A DNA stretch of 37,499 nt, from NCBI RefSeq assembly GCF_003602095.1, contig NZ_RAHH01000041.1, positions 1 through 37,499 on the forward strand, given 5' to 3'. The stretch comes from Rahnella woolbedingensis. Its GTDB lineage: Bacteria; Pseudomonadota; Gammaproteobacteria; Enterobacterales; Enterobacteriaceae. Below are positions 1 through 8,117 of the stretch, piece after piece. Each line of letters begins with the position of its first letter. Positions within the stretch are counted from its first letter, which is position 1. Made by a program: the position numbers and the translations under genes. Under the pieces are notes generated by a model, which was not told the origin of the DNA, did not search any database, and saw nothing but the letters and a program-made list of their open reading frames with translations.

Positions 1-3
1 AAT

Positions 4-28
4 AAAAAAAGCGCGCCTCTCGGCGCGC
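4..28 (-). terminator. Intrinsic terminator of azoR
   Basis: A perfect 7-bp stem, GCGCGCC (11-17) with GGCGCGC (22-28) and a TCTC loop, is followed on the minus strand by a run of seven T (4-10 read in reverse). It lies 80 bp beyond the azoR stop codon in the orientation of that gene. Confidence 0.85.
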
Positions 29-107
29 AATCGTTTTATCACAACGTCATCTGAGCGATACGGACAGATTCTTAAGTGAATGGTTACTCAGATTGTGATC
101 ACTGCAA

Positions 108-800
<693 letters not shown>

Positions 801-1025
801 TTATTCAGAAAGCTTATGCAGTGATAGCGCAATATTTAGAGACCTATCATCGATTTTTTTGAACAACTTGAAATCCGGTCACTGAATTACCCGTTTTCAG
901 CATCTTCAACACCTTGTGTTAACATAGACGCAAGCAGGCAAGGCATGAACCTTCCTCATCACCCATTCAGATTCAGCTGGCGCAAAGTTCTGCCCTCCGG
1001 CTGACATGTAACAAGGAATTCCGAC

Positions 1026-4000
1026 GTGAAATCACCGCTCGCGGCATTATCAGCGCAGTTAGACGGGCTGATGCTACGTGACCGGCAACGCCTGCAACGC
1101 CGTTTGCAGGGTGCCAGAAAGATTGATAAACCCGAAGCTCTCGACGCGTTAAGTGCCGAAATCCAGACTGCCATCACTGAGAGCCTGAAGAAAGTCAGCG
1201 CCCGTGAAGCGTCACGGCCAAAAATCAGCTATCCGCAAAACCTGCCGGTCAGCCAGAAGAAAGAAGACATCTTTAACGCCATCCGTGACCACCAGGTGGT
1301 GATTGTGGCGGGTGAAACCGGCTCCGGTAAAACCACGCAGATCCCGAAAATTTGTATGGAGCTCGGGCGCGGTATCAAAGGCGTCATTGGTCATACTCAG
1401 CCGCGTCGTCTGGCGGCGCGTACCGTTGCCAACCGTATTGCCGATGAGCTGGAAACCACGCTGGGTAATACGGTCGGGTATAAAGTTCGCTTTAACGATC
1501 AGGTCAGCGAAAATACCCTCGTTAAACTGATGACCGACGGTATTCTGCTGGCAGAGATCCAGCAGGATCGCATGCTGATGCAGTACGACACGCTGATCAT
1601 CGATGAAGCGCATGAGCGCAGCCTGAACATTGACTTTATCCTCGGCTATTTGCGCCAGCTGCTGCCAAAACGCCCGGATCTGAAAGTCATTATTACCTCG
1701 GCGACTATCGATCCGCAGCGCTTCTCGCGCCATTTCAATAATGCGCCGATTATTGAAGTCTCAGGCCGGACGTATCCGGTTGATGTGCGTTATCGCCCGA
1801 TTGTCGATGACGCAGACGATGTCGATCGTGACCAGTTGCAGGCGATTTTTGATGCGGTCGATGAACTCGGTCGCGAAAGCATGGGCGACATCCTGATTTT
1901 CATGAGCGGTGAGCGTGAAATCCGCGACACCGCCGATGCGCTGAACCGTCTGGATCTGCCGCATACGGAAATCCTGCCGCTGTATGCGCGCCTGTCGAAC
2001 AGCGAACAGAACCGCGTGTTCCAGTCGCATTCCGGTCGTCGTATCGTGCTGGCGACCAACGTTGCTGAAACCTCGCTGACCGTACCGGGCATTAAATATG
2101 TTATTGACCCCGGCACCGCGCGCATCAGCCGTTACAGTTTCCGCACCAAAGTACAGCGTTTGCCGATTGAGCCGGTGTCTCAGGCGTCGGCCAACCAGCG
2201 TAAAGGGCGCTGCGGACGTGTGTCTGAAGGTATCTGTATCCGTCTTTATTCGGAGCAGGATTTCCTGTCACGCCCGGAATTTACCGACCCCGAAATTCTG
2301 CGTACCAATCTGGCTTCCGTTATTTTGCAGATGACGTCGCTGGGGCTGGGAGATATCGCCGCGTTCCCGTTCGTGGAAGCGCCGGATAAACGCAACATTC
2401 AGGATGGCGTGCGGCTGCTTGAAGAGCTGAATGCCATCAATAATGCTGTCGATGGCCGTTATTCGCTGACCCCGCTGGGCCGTCAGCTGGCACAGTTGCC
2501 GGTGGATCCGCGGCTGGCGCGTATGGTGCTGGAAGCGCAGAAAAACGGCTGTGTGCGTGAGGTGATGATCATCACTTCAGCGTTGTCGATTCAGGATCCG
2601 CGTGAACGACCGATGGACAAACAGCAGGCATCCGATGAAAAACATCGCCGCTTTGCTGATAAAGACTCGGATTTCCTGGCCTTTGTGAACCTGTGGGATC
2701 ACCTGAAAGTGCAGCAGAAAGAGCTGTCTTCGGCGCAGTTCCGCAAGTTATGCCGCAGCGACTTCCTCAACTATCTGCGCGTGCGCGAATGGCAGGACAT
2801 CTACACCCAGCTGCGTCAGGTGGTGAAAGAGCTCGGCCTGCCGGTAAACAGCGAACCGGCTGAATACCGTGAAGTTCACTGCTCACTGCTGACCGGTTTG
2901 CTTTCGCATATCGGCCAGAAAGATGTGGATAAACAGGAGTATACCGGCGCACGCAACGCGCGCTTTGCGGTATTCCCGGGTTCCGGATTATTTAAAAAAC
3001 CGCCGAAATGGGTGATGGTCGCCGAACTGGTGGAAACCAGCCGTCTGTGGGGACGCATTGCCGCGCGTATCGAACCGGAATGGATTGAGCCGCTGGCACA
3101 GCATCTGGCGAAAAGCAGTTACAGCGAACCGCACTGGGAAAAAGCGCAGGGCGCCGTCATGGCGACGGAAAAAGTCACGCTGTACGGCCTGCCGATTGTG
3201 GCGGCGCGCCGGGTGAACTACGGCACGATTGATCCGGTGGTGTCGCGCGAGCTGTTTATCCGTCACGCACTGGTCGAAGGCGACTGGCAGACGCGTCACG
3301 CGTTCTTCCGCGCTAATTTACGCCTGCGCACCGAAGTCGAGGAGCTTGAACACAAATCCCGTCGCCGCGATATTCTGGTCGACGATGAAACGCTGTTCCT
3401 GTTCTACGAGCAACGCATCGGGCAGGAAGTTGTTTCTGCGCGTCACTTTGACACCTGGTGGAAAAACCAGCCGCAGGACAGCCTGAACTTTGAAAAAAGC
3501 ATGCTGATCAAAGAGGGTGCTGGCAATATCAGCGCCCACGATTACCCGAATTTCTGGCATCAGGGCAACCTTAAACTGCGCGTCACTTACCAGTTTGAAC
3601 CGGGGACGGATGCCGACGGCGTGACCGTACATATTCCGTTGCCGCTGCTCAATCAGGTGACGGAAGAAGGTTTTGACTGGCAGATCCCGGGCATTCGTCG
3701 TGACCTGATTATGGCGCTGATTAAATCGCTGCCAAAACCGGTTCGCCGCAATTTTGTACCGGCACCGAATTACGCCGATGCTTTACTCGGGCGTATCAAA
3801 CCGTTCGAAATGCCATTGCTCGATGCGATGGAAAAAGAGCTGCGTAAGATGAGTGGCGTGACGGTGTCACGTGAAGACTGGCAGCTGGATCAGGTGCCTG
3901 ATCATCTTAAAATGACCTTCCGCATTGTGGACGACAAAAACAAAACCCTGCGTGAAGGCAAAGACCTGCTGGCACTGAAATCCGGCCTGAAAGAACAGGT

Positions 4001-4901
4001 TCAGCAAACGCTTTCTGCGGTGGCAGATGACGGTATCGAGCAGCGTGATCTTCATGTCTGGAGTTTCGGGACTTTACCGGAACGCTATGAGCAAAAGCGC
4101 GGCGGCTATGAAGTGAAAGCCTATCCGGCAATTGTCGATGAGAAAGACAGCGTGGCGATCCGCCTGTTTGACAGTGAACTGGAACAGCAGCAGGCGATGC
4201 TCGGCGGGATGCGGCGTTTGCTGTTGCTGAACATTCCTTCGCCGGTCAAATATCTGCACGAGAAGTTGCCGAATAAAGCCAAGCTGGGGCTGTATTTTAA
4301 CCCGTATGGCAAAGTGCTGGACTTGATCGACGACTGCATTTCCTGCGGTATCGACAAACTGATCGCCGAATCCGGCGGGCTGGTGTGGCGTGAGGAAGAT
4401 TTTGCGAAACTGCATGAGCACGTGCGTGCCAACCTCAATGATACGGTGGTGCAGATTGCGATTCAGGTGGAGCAAATTCTGACCACCGTTTTCAGCATTA
4501 ATAAGCGGCTGAAAGGGCGAATAGATATCACCATGGCGCTGGCGCTTTCGGATATTAAAGCGCAAATGTCCGGACTGATTTATCGTGGTTTTGTGACGCA
4601 AAACGGCTGGAAACGTCTGCCGGATACCCTGCGGTATTTGCAGGCGATTGAACGCCGGATGGATAAACTGGCGATAGATCCGCACCGCGACCGCGCGCAG
4701 ATGCTGAAAGTCGAAAATATCCAGCGGCAATGGCAGCAATGGTTTAACAAACTGCCGCCGGTGCGTCAGCAAAGTGAGGAAGTAAAAGAAGTGCGGTGGA
4801 TGATTGAAGAACTGCGCGTCAGCTACTTCGCACAGCAACTCGGCACGCCATATCCTATCTCGGATAAACGCATTTTGCAGACCATGGAACAGCTGGTTTA
4901 A
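1026..4901 (+). CDS. hrpA: ATP-dependent 3'-5' RNA helicase HrpA (DEAH box)
   Basis: HrpA is a cytosolic DEAH-box helicase; in E. coli it processes mRNA of a fimbrial operon and rescues stalled or collided ribosomes. The 1,291 residues are close to the family's about 1,300. Motifs in order: Walker A GETGSGKTT (96-104), DEAH (193-196), SAT (225-227), and motif VI QRKGRCGR (391-398), then the winged-helix, ratchet and OB regions (the segment around 500-800 is strongly conserved), and a long C-terminal DUF3418-type half ending near LGTPYPISDKRIL. The start is GTG at 1026 with AAGGA at 1013-1017, eight bases upstream; this gives an N-terminus a few residues shorter than in E. coli but aligned through the LMLRD segment. 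It is transcribed alone and ends at a strong terminator. Confidence 0.97.
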   Translation: MKSPLAALSAQLDGLMLRDRQRLQRRLQGARKIDKPEALDALSAEIQTAITESLKKVSAREASRPKISYPQNLPVSQKKEDIFNAIRDHQVVIVAGETGSGKTTQIPKICMELGRGIKGVIGHTQPRRLAARTVANRIADELETTLGNTVGYKVRFNDQVSENTLVKLMTDGILLAEIQQDRMLMQYDTLIIDEAHERSLNIDFILGYLRQLLPKRPDLKVIITSATIDPQRFSRHFNNAPIIEVSGRTYPVDVRYRPIVDDADDVDRDQLQAIFDAVDELGRESMGDILIFMSGEREIRDTADALNRLDLPHTEILPLYARLSNSEQNRVFQSHSGRRIVLATNVAETSLTVPGIKYVIDPGTARISRYSFRTKVQRLPIEPVSQASANQRKGRCGRVSEGICIRLYSEQDFLSRPEFTDPEILRTNLASVILQMTSLGLGDIAAFPFVEAPDKRNIQDGVRLLEELNAINNAVDGRYSLTPLGRQLAQLPVDPRLARMVLEAQKNGCVREVMIITSALSIQDPRERPMDKQQASDEKHRRFADKDSDFLAFVNLWDHLKVQQKELSSAQFRKLCRSDFLNYLRVREWQDIYTQLRQVVKELGLPVNSEPAEYREVHCSLLTGLLSHIGQKDVDKQEYTGARNARFAVFPGSGLFKKPPKWVMVAELVETSRLWGRIAARIEPEWIEPLAQHLAKSSYSEPHWEKAQGAVMATEKVTLYGLPIVAARRVNYGTIDPVVSRELFIRHALVEGDWQTRHAFFRANLRLRTEVEELEHKSRRRDILVDDETLFLFYEQRIGQEVVSARHFDTWWKNQPQDSLNFEKSMLIKEGAGNISAHDYPNFWHQGNLKLRVTYQFEPGTDADGVTVHIPLPLLNQVTEEGFDWQIPGIRRDLIMALIKSLPKPVRRNFVPAPNYADALLGRIKPFEMPLLDAMEKELRKMSGVTVSREDWQLDQVPDHLKMTFRIVDDKNKTLREGKDLLALKSGLKEQVQQTLSAVADDGIEQRDLHVWSFGTLPERYEQKRGGYEVKAYPAIVDEKDSVAIRLFDSELEQQQAMLGGMRRLLLLNIPSPVKYLHEKLPNKAKLGLYFNPYGKVLDLIDDCISCGIDKLIAESGGLVWREEDFAKLHEHVRANLNDTVVQIAIQVEQILTTVFSINKRLKGRIDITMALALSDIKAQMSGLIYRGFVTQNGWKRLPDTLRYLQAIERRMDKLAIDPHRDRAQMLKVENIQRQWQQWFNKLPPVRQQSEEVKEVRWMIEELRVSYFAQQLGTPYPISDKRILQTMEQLV

Positions 4902-4916
4902 CCGGTTCTCCAGATT

Positions 4917-4951
4917 AAAAAACCGCCTTAAACACTAAGGCGGTTTTTTTA
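4917..4951. terminator. Bidirectional terminator between hrpA and ydgD
   Basis: A perfect 10-bp stem, AACCGCCTTA (4921-4930) with TAAGGCGGTT (4936-4945), has an A tract before and a T tract after. It can stop hrpA (+) and the convergent protease gene (-). Confidence 0.93.
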
Positions 4952-4976
4952 TGCTCTGAAACGGTGAACTGAATGC

Positions 4977-5858
4977 TTACTGAGCGGGCGCTGTCGCCGG
5001 AGTACTGGCGCTGATCACACCGGAAGACAGCGTATTCAGCGCATCGCGGATGGCCGGAACAGCCAGCGCACGGTTGTCGGCCAGATATCGGTCCTGGGCG
5101 GCAGGTGCGGAACTCTGAATCGCAACCAGAGACCAGCCGTCAGCATTTTTCAGCAATAACGGCGAACCGCTGTCGCCCGGCAGCGTGTCGCAGCGGTGCG
5201 ATAACACGCCCGGTTGCGCCCAGCCGGTCACCAGACAATCCTGATGTACGTATAAATCATCCAGATGATCTTCCGGATAACCCGCCTGCGTCACTTTCCG
5301 GCCTTCCTGCTTGAGCACCGCAGTCAGGTCGTCGCGTGAACCTTCCCACAGCGGCAGGGGTTTGATCGGCAACGCCAGCTTTTCATCCGTCAGGCGGACC
5401 AGTGCAAAATCAAACGGTGCGGCTTTCGGCGGAACAATCCAGCCATCGCCATCGGCTTTCAGTTTCTTACCGAGTTTTGGATCCACCAGCGTTTGCAATG
5501 CCGTTATCTGATAACGCCATTTCTGATTGTGGGAAATAAAACGCAGGGCAATGACTTTGTCGATTTTGCCCGGAGGCGCAAGCACACAGTGACCGGCGGT
5601 GAGAACCAGATGTTTGGAAATCAGGGTGGCGGTACATAAATTACCGCTTTCGGTTTCAATCTGCCCGATGGCCTGCCACGGCCAGTGCGCCGCTCCGGCG
5701 ACCTGAGTGCGCTGATCGTGACCGAAGAACAGGGCCGTTTTTTCTTTTAAGCTGATTGAAGGTGCGTCGCTGTCTGCGTCATCCGGAGAATCTGCATGAA
5801 CAAGAGGACTGGCGGTAAAACAGAAAAAGCACAAAAAAAGCGGTAACGCGATGCGCAT
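4977..5858 (-). CDS. ydgD: Exported trypsin-like serine protease, YdgD-like
   Basis: This is a predicted periplasmic serine endopeptidase of the S1 fold. Residues 1-22 look like a Sec signal peptide (basic start, leucine/phenylalanine-rich core, VHA before the cut). The catalytic triad is visible: His90 in LTAGHC, Asp150 in PFDFALVRL and Ser230 in GDSGSP. The length, 293 residues, is slightly above the about 273 of E. coli YdgD because of an acidic spacer after the signal and an Ala/Thr/Pro-rich tail. It is the third gene in the direction asr, ydgU-like, ydgD, which matches E. coli gene order and supports the symbol. Substrate is not known to me. A perfect TATAAT (minus strand, 5912-5917) about 55 bp upstream may be its own -10, although the -35 is poor. 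Confidence 0.88.
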   Translation of the reverse strand: MRIALPLFLCFFCFTASPLVHADSPDDADSDAPSISLKEKTALFFGHDQRTQVAGAAHWPWQAIGQIETESGNLCTATLISKHLVLTAGHCVLAPPGKIDKVIALRFISHNQKWRYQITALQTLVDPKLGKKLKADGDGWIVPPKAAPFDFALVRLTDEKLALPIKPLPLWEGSRDDLTAVLKQEGRKVTQAGYPEDHLDDLYVHQDCLVTGWAQPGVLSHRCDTLPGDSGSPLLLKNADGWSLVAIQSSAPAAQDRYLADNRALAVPAIRDALNTLSSGVISASTPATAPAQ

Positions 5859-5911
5859 AACATTCTGACCTTGAAAACAGGGAGAACCCGATAACCAGTT
5901 ATTATGGAAAG

Positions 5912-5917
5912 ATTATA
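5912..5917 (-). promoter_or_regulatory. Candidate -10 element of ydgD
   Basis: The minus strand reads TATAAT here, 54 bp before the ydgD start codon. No convincing -35 sits 16-18 bp upstream, so either an activator is needed or the match is fortuitous in this AT-rich gap. Confidence 0.4.
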
Positions 5918-5996
5918 GACGGTTATCTTTCGTGTTGGATAGATTTGTCTGATAACTCAATCTTTTGAGCAGATGACGGACGTCATCCGGGATACT

Positions 5997-6077
5997 TCAG
6001 AAGTAGAAGAACAGGGTGATCAGACCGCAGAGGATCAGAGAGCACAGGGTGATTTCGAACAGGTAGCGGCGCAGCAT
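5997..6077 (-). CDS. ydgU: 26-residue single-pass membrane peptide, YdgU-like
   Basis: A short frame on the minus strand starts ATG at 6077 and stops TGA at 5997. The peptide begins MLRRYLFEITL, continues with a run of leucine, isoleucine and cysteine, and ends FFYF: a basic and aromatic head followed by one hydrophobic helix of about 18 residues. That pattern, the length (E. coli YdgU is 27 residues as I recall it, with a similar RYRFE head) and the position between asr and ydgD all point to YdgU, a small inner-membrane protein of unknown function. A GAGG at 6090-6093 and a GGAAG abutting the ATG are possible ribosome sites; neither has ideal spacing. It lies just past the asr terminator, so it may be expressed by read-through from asr. 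A gene finder with a normal length cut-off would miss it. Confidence 0.72.
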   Translation of the reverse strand: MLRRYLFEITLCSLILCGLITLFFYF

Positions 6078-6110
6078 CTTCCATCAGTACCTCAAGATAA
6101 AGAACCGGAG

Positions 6111-6137
6111 AAAAAAACACCCGGCGAACCGGGTGTT
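6111..6137 (-). terminator. Intrinsic terminator of asr with a UUCG-type tetraloop
   Basis: A 9-bp perfect stem (6116-6124 with 6129-6137) closes on CGAA, which is UUCG in the minus-strand RNA, an unusually stable loop. Six to seven T follow on the minus strand. It lies between the asr stop and the ydgU-like gene. Confidence 0.92.
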
Positions 6138-6196
6138 AAATCATCAGTCTTGATAATGGTGAGTAGATACGCTCACAAAGACTTCTTACTGACTAC

Positions 6197-6673
6197 TTAC
6201 GCTGCCGGAGTTGCTTTTGCAACTGGTGCAGCTTTCTTAGCGTGTTTTACGTGTTTTTTAGCAGCCTGGGCTTTCTGAGCTACCGGAGCCGCTTTCTTAG
6301 CGTGTTTCACGTGTTTTTTAGCAGCCTGGGCTTTCTGAGCTACCGGTGCAGTTTTCTTAGCGTGTTTCACGTGTTTTTTAGCAGCCTGAGCTTTCTGAGC
6401 TACTGGTGCAGTTTTCTTAGCGTGTTTCACGTGTTTTTTAGCAGCCTGAGCTTTCTGAGCTACTGGTGCAGTTTTCTTAGTGGCTTTTTTGTGTTTCTTG
6501 GCAGCCTGAGCTTTCTGCACAGGTTTTTTATGTGCTTTATGCTTAGTTGCATGAGCCGGAGCAGCGGTAGTTGCTGTTGCAGCAGGTGCCGGAGTTGCAG
6601 TGGTTTCAGCAGCGAAAGCAACTGAAGACAGGCCCATTGCAGCGGCTACAACCAGAGCTAATACTTTTTTCAT
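6197..6673 (-). CDS. asr: Acid-shock protein Asr, repeat-expanded
   Basis: Asr is a periplasmic, intrinsically disordered, strongly basic protein induced by low pH; in E. coli it is processed from a precursor and helps acid survival. Residues 1-21 are a signal peptide ([21 protein letters not shown]). The mature part is an Ala/Thr/Pro-rich leader followed by Lys/His/Ala-rich tandem units of the form [18 protein letters not shown]. The 158 residues compare with about 102 in E. coli, and the difference is made by extra 20-residue units. A ribosome site AAGGAATT lies before the ATG. Regulation: a site close to the RstA consensus and a -10/-35 pair lie upstream, consistent with PhoBR/RstAB control described for E. 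coli asr. It heads the asr, ydgU-like, ydgD run. Confidence 0.92.
   Translation of the reverse strand: MKKVLALVVAAAMGLSSVAFAAETTATPAPAATATTAAPAHATKHKAHKKPVQKAQAAKKHKKATKKTAPVAQKAQAAKKHVKHAKKTAPVAQKAQAAKKHVKHAKKTAPVAQKAQAAKKHVKHAKKAAPVAQKAQAAKKHVKHAKKAAPVAKATPAA
6221..6520 (-). repeat. 60-bp in-frame tandem repeat in asr
   Basis: The period is exactly 60 bp (20 codons). The copies beginning at 6361 and 6421 are identical; those at 6241 and 6301 differ at a handful of positions, and the outer copies at both edges are partial or diverged. Near-identical central units suggest recent copy-number change by slippage or recombination. Confidence 0.95.
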
Positions 6674-6732
6674 GTGTAATTCCTTAAGAATTTTAGTTTA
6701 AGTGTCCACCCCACTGCGGGGCCGGTGAAAGA

Positions 6733-6761
6733 ATAATAGGCGGGACGAACAGTGCTGTCCG
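6733..6761 (-). promoter_or_regulatory. asr promoter (-10 TATTAT, -35 CGGACA)
   Basis: On the minus strand TATTAT (6733-6738) is preceded by a 17-bp spacer and CGGACA (6756-6761), a 4/6 match to the -35 consensus. The start point would be near 6725, giving a leader of about 50 nt. The weak -35 fits an activator-dependent promoter. Confidence 0.6.
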
Positions 6762-6780
6762 TGAGTGATTGGTATCGGCG

Positions 6781-6794
6781 TGTAACGGAATGTA
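6781..6794 (-). promoter_or_regulatory. RstA-box-like site upstream of asr
   Basis: The minus strand reads TACATTCCGTTACA. The published E. coli RstA box is TACATNTNGTTACA, so only one defined position differs. The site is about 20 bp upstream of the proposed -35, a normal place for an activator. Confidence 0.7.
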
Positions 6795-6853
6795 CAAAGA
6801 GGGGGATTTTAGGAAAATCAGGGGATTACAGGTTGGGGCCGCGTGTGATCGGC

Positions 6854-6889
6854 CTTCAACTTCAACTTCAACTTCAACTGCAACTTCAA
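6854..6889 (+). repeat. CTTCAA hexanucleotide repeat, six units
   Basis: Six adjacent 6-bp units run from 6854; five are CTTCAA and the fifth is CTGCAA. It is non-coding here and marks the edge between the asr promoter region and the palindrome-rich stretch that follows. Confidence 0.9.
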
Positions 6890-7450
6890 AACCGTGGGCG
6901 TCGGCCCACACCGACCAGAGACCCGGTAACGCGCGGGCCTCTGGACTCCTCGCTTTTTTAACTGCGCGCTATCGCGGGCAAAAGGGACATGTCCTGTTGC
7001 ATCAGTGAGTGGCGCAAAATGTCATCGCTGCGCGATCCCCGAATTTCAGGTTTCGAGCCCCAGGTCTCGAACCATTCATTCGGTGCCATTTTTGAGCACG
7101 CCAATTTACATATCTAAAAGATAAATCCATTCCGTTTTTGAATTTAAGATTGTGCGGGCGGTTCAGAAATCTTGCTGAATGAGAGGTTGCAGACCAAAGG
7201 CTGCAATCGTGAAATGAAGGCACCGCGCAGCGGCAAGATTTCCAGCCTGTTGCAGAGATTCCTGAAACATAGCCAGCGAGCGGAGCGCGCAGTTTAAAAA
7301 AACGCAGGATTCGAAAGGGTTTCGTTTAAAACCCTTTCGGCCCGTGCGGGCGGCGAGCCCGCGACCTTCAATTTGATTTTGAATTTAAAGGCGCTAAAGG
7401 TCGTCCACCTGCGGTTCAATGAAGGGCGCACTTGCTGCGCCCCGGATTAA
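6890..7450. repeat. Palindrome-rich non-coding stretch, possible dispersed element
   Basis: I find no credible gene in about 560 bp. Instead there are many inverted repeats: GTGGGC/GCCCAC (6894-6909); a 10-bp stem with one mismatch, 6915-6944, followed by T6 at 6954; GGTTTCGAG/CTCGAACC around 7050-7074; GAAATCTTGC (7166-7175) with GCAAGATTTC (7233-7242), enclosing TTGCAG/CTGCAA (7187-7206); an 11-bp perfect stem 7312-7339; GCGGGC/GCCCGC (7346-7362); GACCTT/AAGGTC (7363-7402); and GGGCGCA/TGCGCCC (7424-7442). The composition swings between GC-rich stems and AT-rich spacers. It could be a composite intergenic repeat, a structured RNA, or the end of a small mobile element that includes the neighbouring regulator. 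I cannot choose between these from sequence alone. Confidence 0.6.
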
Positions 7451-7454
7451 CCCG

Positions 7455-7760
7455 CTATTCAGGTATCGACGCTTTCTTATATGCAGGTCGTAATGGCCTT
7501 TCAATAAACTCCATTGTGACAGCATTAAAGTAACGACTAGGCCAAATCGTGGAGGGAGGAACCCCAATTGCCTGACCGATCAACAATTCGCCTTTTGGCC
7601 ACGGGCGGGACAAGGCATTAGACAAAGTGGATGAGCCCAGACCTGCCGCACGGGATACCGCGGCCAGAGTGGTACCTTTTTTGCGCAGTGCCGCAATAAT
7701 GTCGGCAGGGTGCCAGTCCTGAAAAGGAAAAGATATATTGGGTGGATAGTTTGTGGTCAT
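7455..7760 (-). CDS. Ner/SfsB (Nlp)-family DNA-binding protein
   Basis: This is a small cytosolic transcription regulator of the phage Mu Ner type. Of 101 residues, about 15-78 match the E. coli SfsB (Nlp) core: DWHPADIIAALRKKGTTLAA, then SSTLSNALSRPWPKGE, then IGVPPSTIWPSRY. The helix-turn-helix lies at roughly 30-55, with the recognition helix in SSTLSNAL. E. coli SfsB has about 92 residues; here there is a short extra head and tail. The family includes phage repressors and host regulators that affect maltose genes, so a host or a prophage role is possible. It lies downstream of a long structured leader and next to palindromic DNA, which favours a mobile-element origin. Two TAGCGTAAA repeats in the leader promoter are candidate binding sites. 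Confidence 0.85.
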   Translation of the reverse strand: MTTNYPPNISFPFQDWHPADIIAALRKKGTTLAAVSRAAGLGSSTLSNALSRPWPKGELLIGQAIGVPPSTIWPSRYFNAVTMEFIERPLRPAYKKASIPE

Positions 7761-7825
7761 TTCGCAGTTTCCGTTGCAAAGCGATAAATGGCTACCACGG
7801 GAGGTGCAAATCTCTTGGTGATAGC

Positions 7826-7897
7826 TCAGACGGAGTTTGCACTACCGGTCACAACGGATGCCGGCCAGTCCGAAGACTGCCCCCTCTGAGCCACCAT
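7826..7897 (-). other. Ash-like 23-codon reading frame inside the leader
   Basis: The minus strand encodes a 23-residue peptide from ATG 7897 to TGA 7826: it begins MVAQRGQSSDWPASVV and continues TGSANSV. The pattern MVA..G..S.WP.S.VTGSAN resembles the start of Ash-family proteins of P4-like satellites as I remember them, but here it stops early. No good ribosome site is visible, and the segment includes the UUCG hairpin. It is more likely a conserved RNA segment or a remnant than a functional protein. Confidence 0.35.
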
Positions 7898-8033
7898 TGA
7901 GGCGTGCATATTACACGAAAGAGTAATATGCAACAGGTGTGCAAAGGCCTCGATATATAACGTAAAGGATATATATCGACGTTGTGATATCCGGGGTGCA
8001 AATCCCGGCTACGGATTATGCCGTAGCAATTCA

Positions 8034-8059
8034 ACTATAGCGTAAATGAGTAGCGTAAA
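8034..8059 (-). promoter_or_regulatory. Candidate leader promoter with two direct TAGCGTAAA repeats
   Basis: The minus strand has TATAGT (8034-8039) as a -10. TAGCGTAAA occurs at 8038-8046 and again at 8051-8059, a 13-bp period across the -10/-35 interval; a third CGTAAA is at 7961-7966. Mu Ner binds direct repeats over its own promoter, so these could be operators for the Ner/SfsB-like protein. The -35 is weak (TTGGTT at 8058-8063, 18-bp spacer). Confidence 0.4.
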
Positions 8060-8117
8060 CCAACCGCATAAGAACAGGCGGAAAGGTTGATTTACATAGA
8101 AATTTTATGCGTTCAGA

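Larger units (their letters stand above)
7761..8105 (-). ncRNA. Candidate structured leader, P4/Ash immunity-like, upstream of the Ner/SfsB gene
   Basis: The stretch between the regulator and the pirin terminator holds no clear gene but at least six inverted repeats: GTGCAAA.CTC/GAGTTTGCAC (7805-7842); CAGTC/GACTG around a CGAA, i.e. UUCG, loop (7866-7879); TGCATATTAC/GTAATATGCA (7905-7932, perfect 10 bp); CGATATATA/TATATATCG (7951-7978, perfect 9 bp); CCGGG/CCCGG (7991-8008) and GCTACGG/CCGTAGC (8008-8027); and GTAAA..AACC/GGTT..TTTAC (8055-8095). The decamer GGTGCAAATC occurs twice (7803 and 7995). Short frames on the minus strand look like the Ash/Icd-like peptides annotated in P4-type leaders. 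In P4, such a leader makes a small immunity RNA by pairing between repeated segments. The resemblance is inference. Confidence 0.45.

Noticed and set aside
5973..6278. 101-codon plus-strand frame across the asr end
   Set aside because: It runs antisense through the YdgU-like frame, the asr terminator and the asr repeats; the composition of its second half is just the complement of the repeat.
6241..6520. Regular repeats that might be read as a CRISPR array
   Set aside because: The repeats are contiguous 60-bp coding units without unique spacers, and no cas gene is present in the window.
6242..6625. 127-codon frame antisense to asr with [10 protein letters not shown] repeats
   Set aside because: It exists only because a 60-bp repeat is open in several frames; asr on the other strand has signal peptide, terminator and synteny.
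7991..8027. tRNA-like look of GGGGTGCAAATCCC followed by a stem
   Set aside because: It resembles a T-arm, but the loop is 8 nt, and I find no acceptor, D or anticodon arms at tRNA spacing.
7849..8034. 61-codon minus-strand frame in the leader
   Set aside because: Its Trp/Cys/Arg-rich sequence spans several perfect hairpins and it has no clear ribosome site; I treat the region as RNA or remnant rather than a protein gene.
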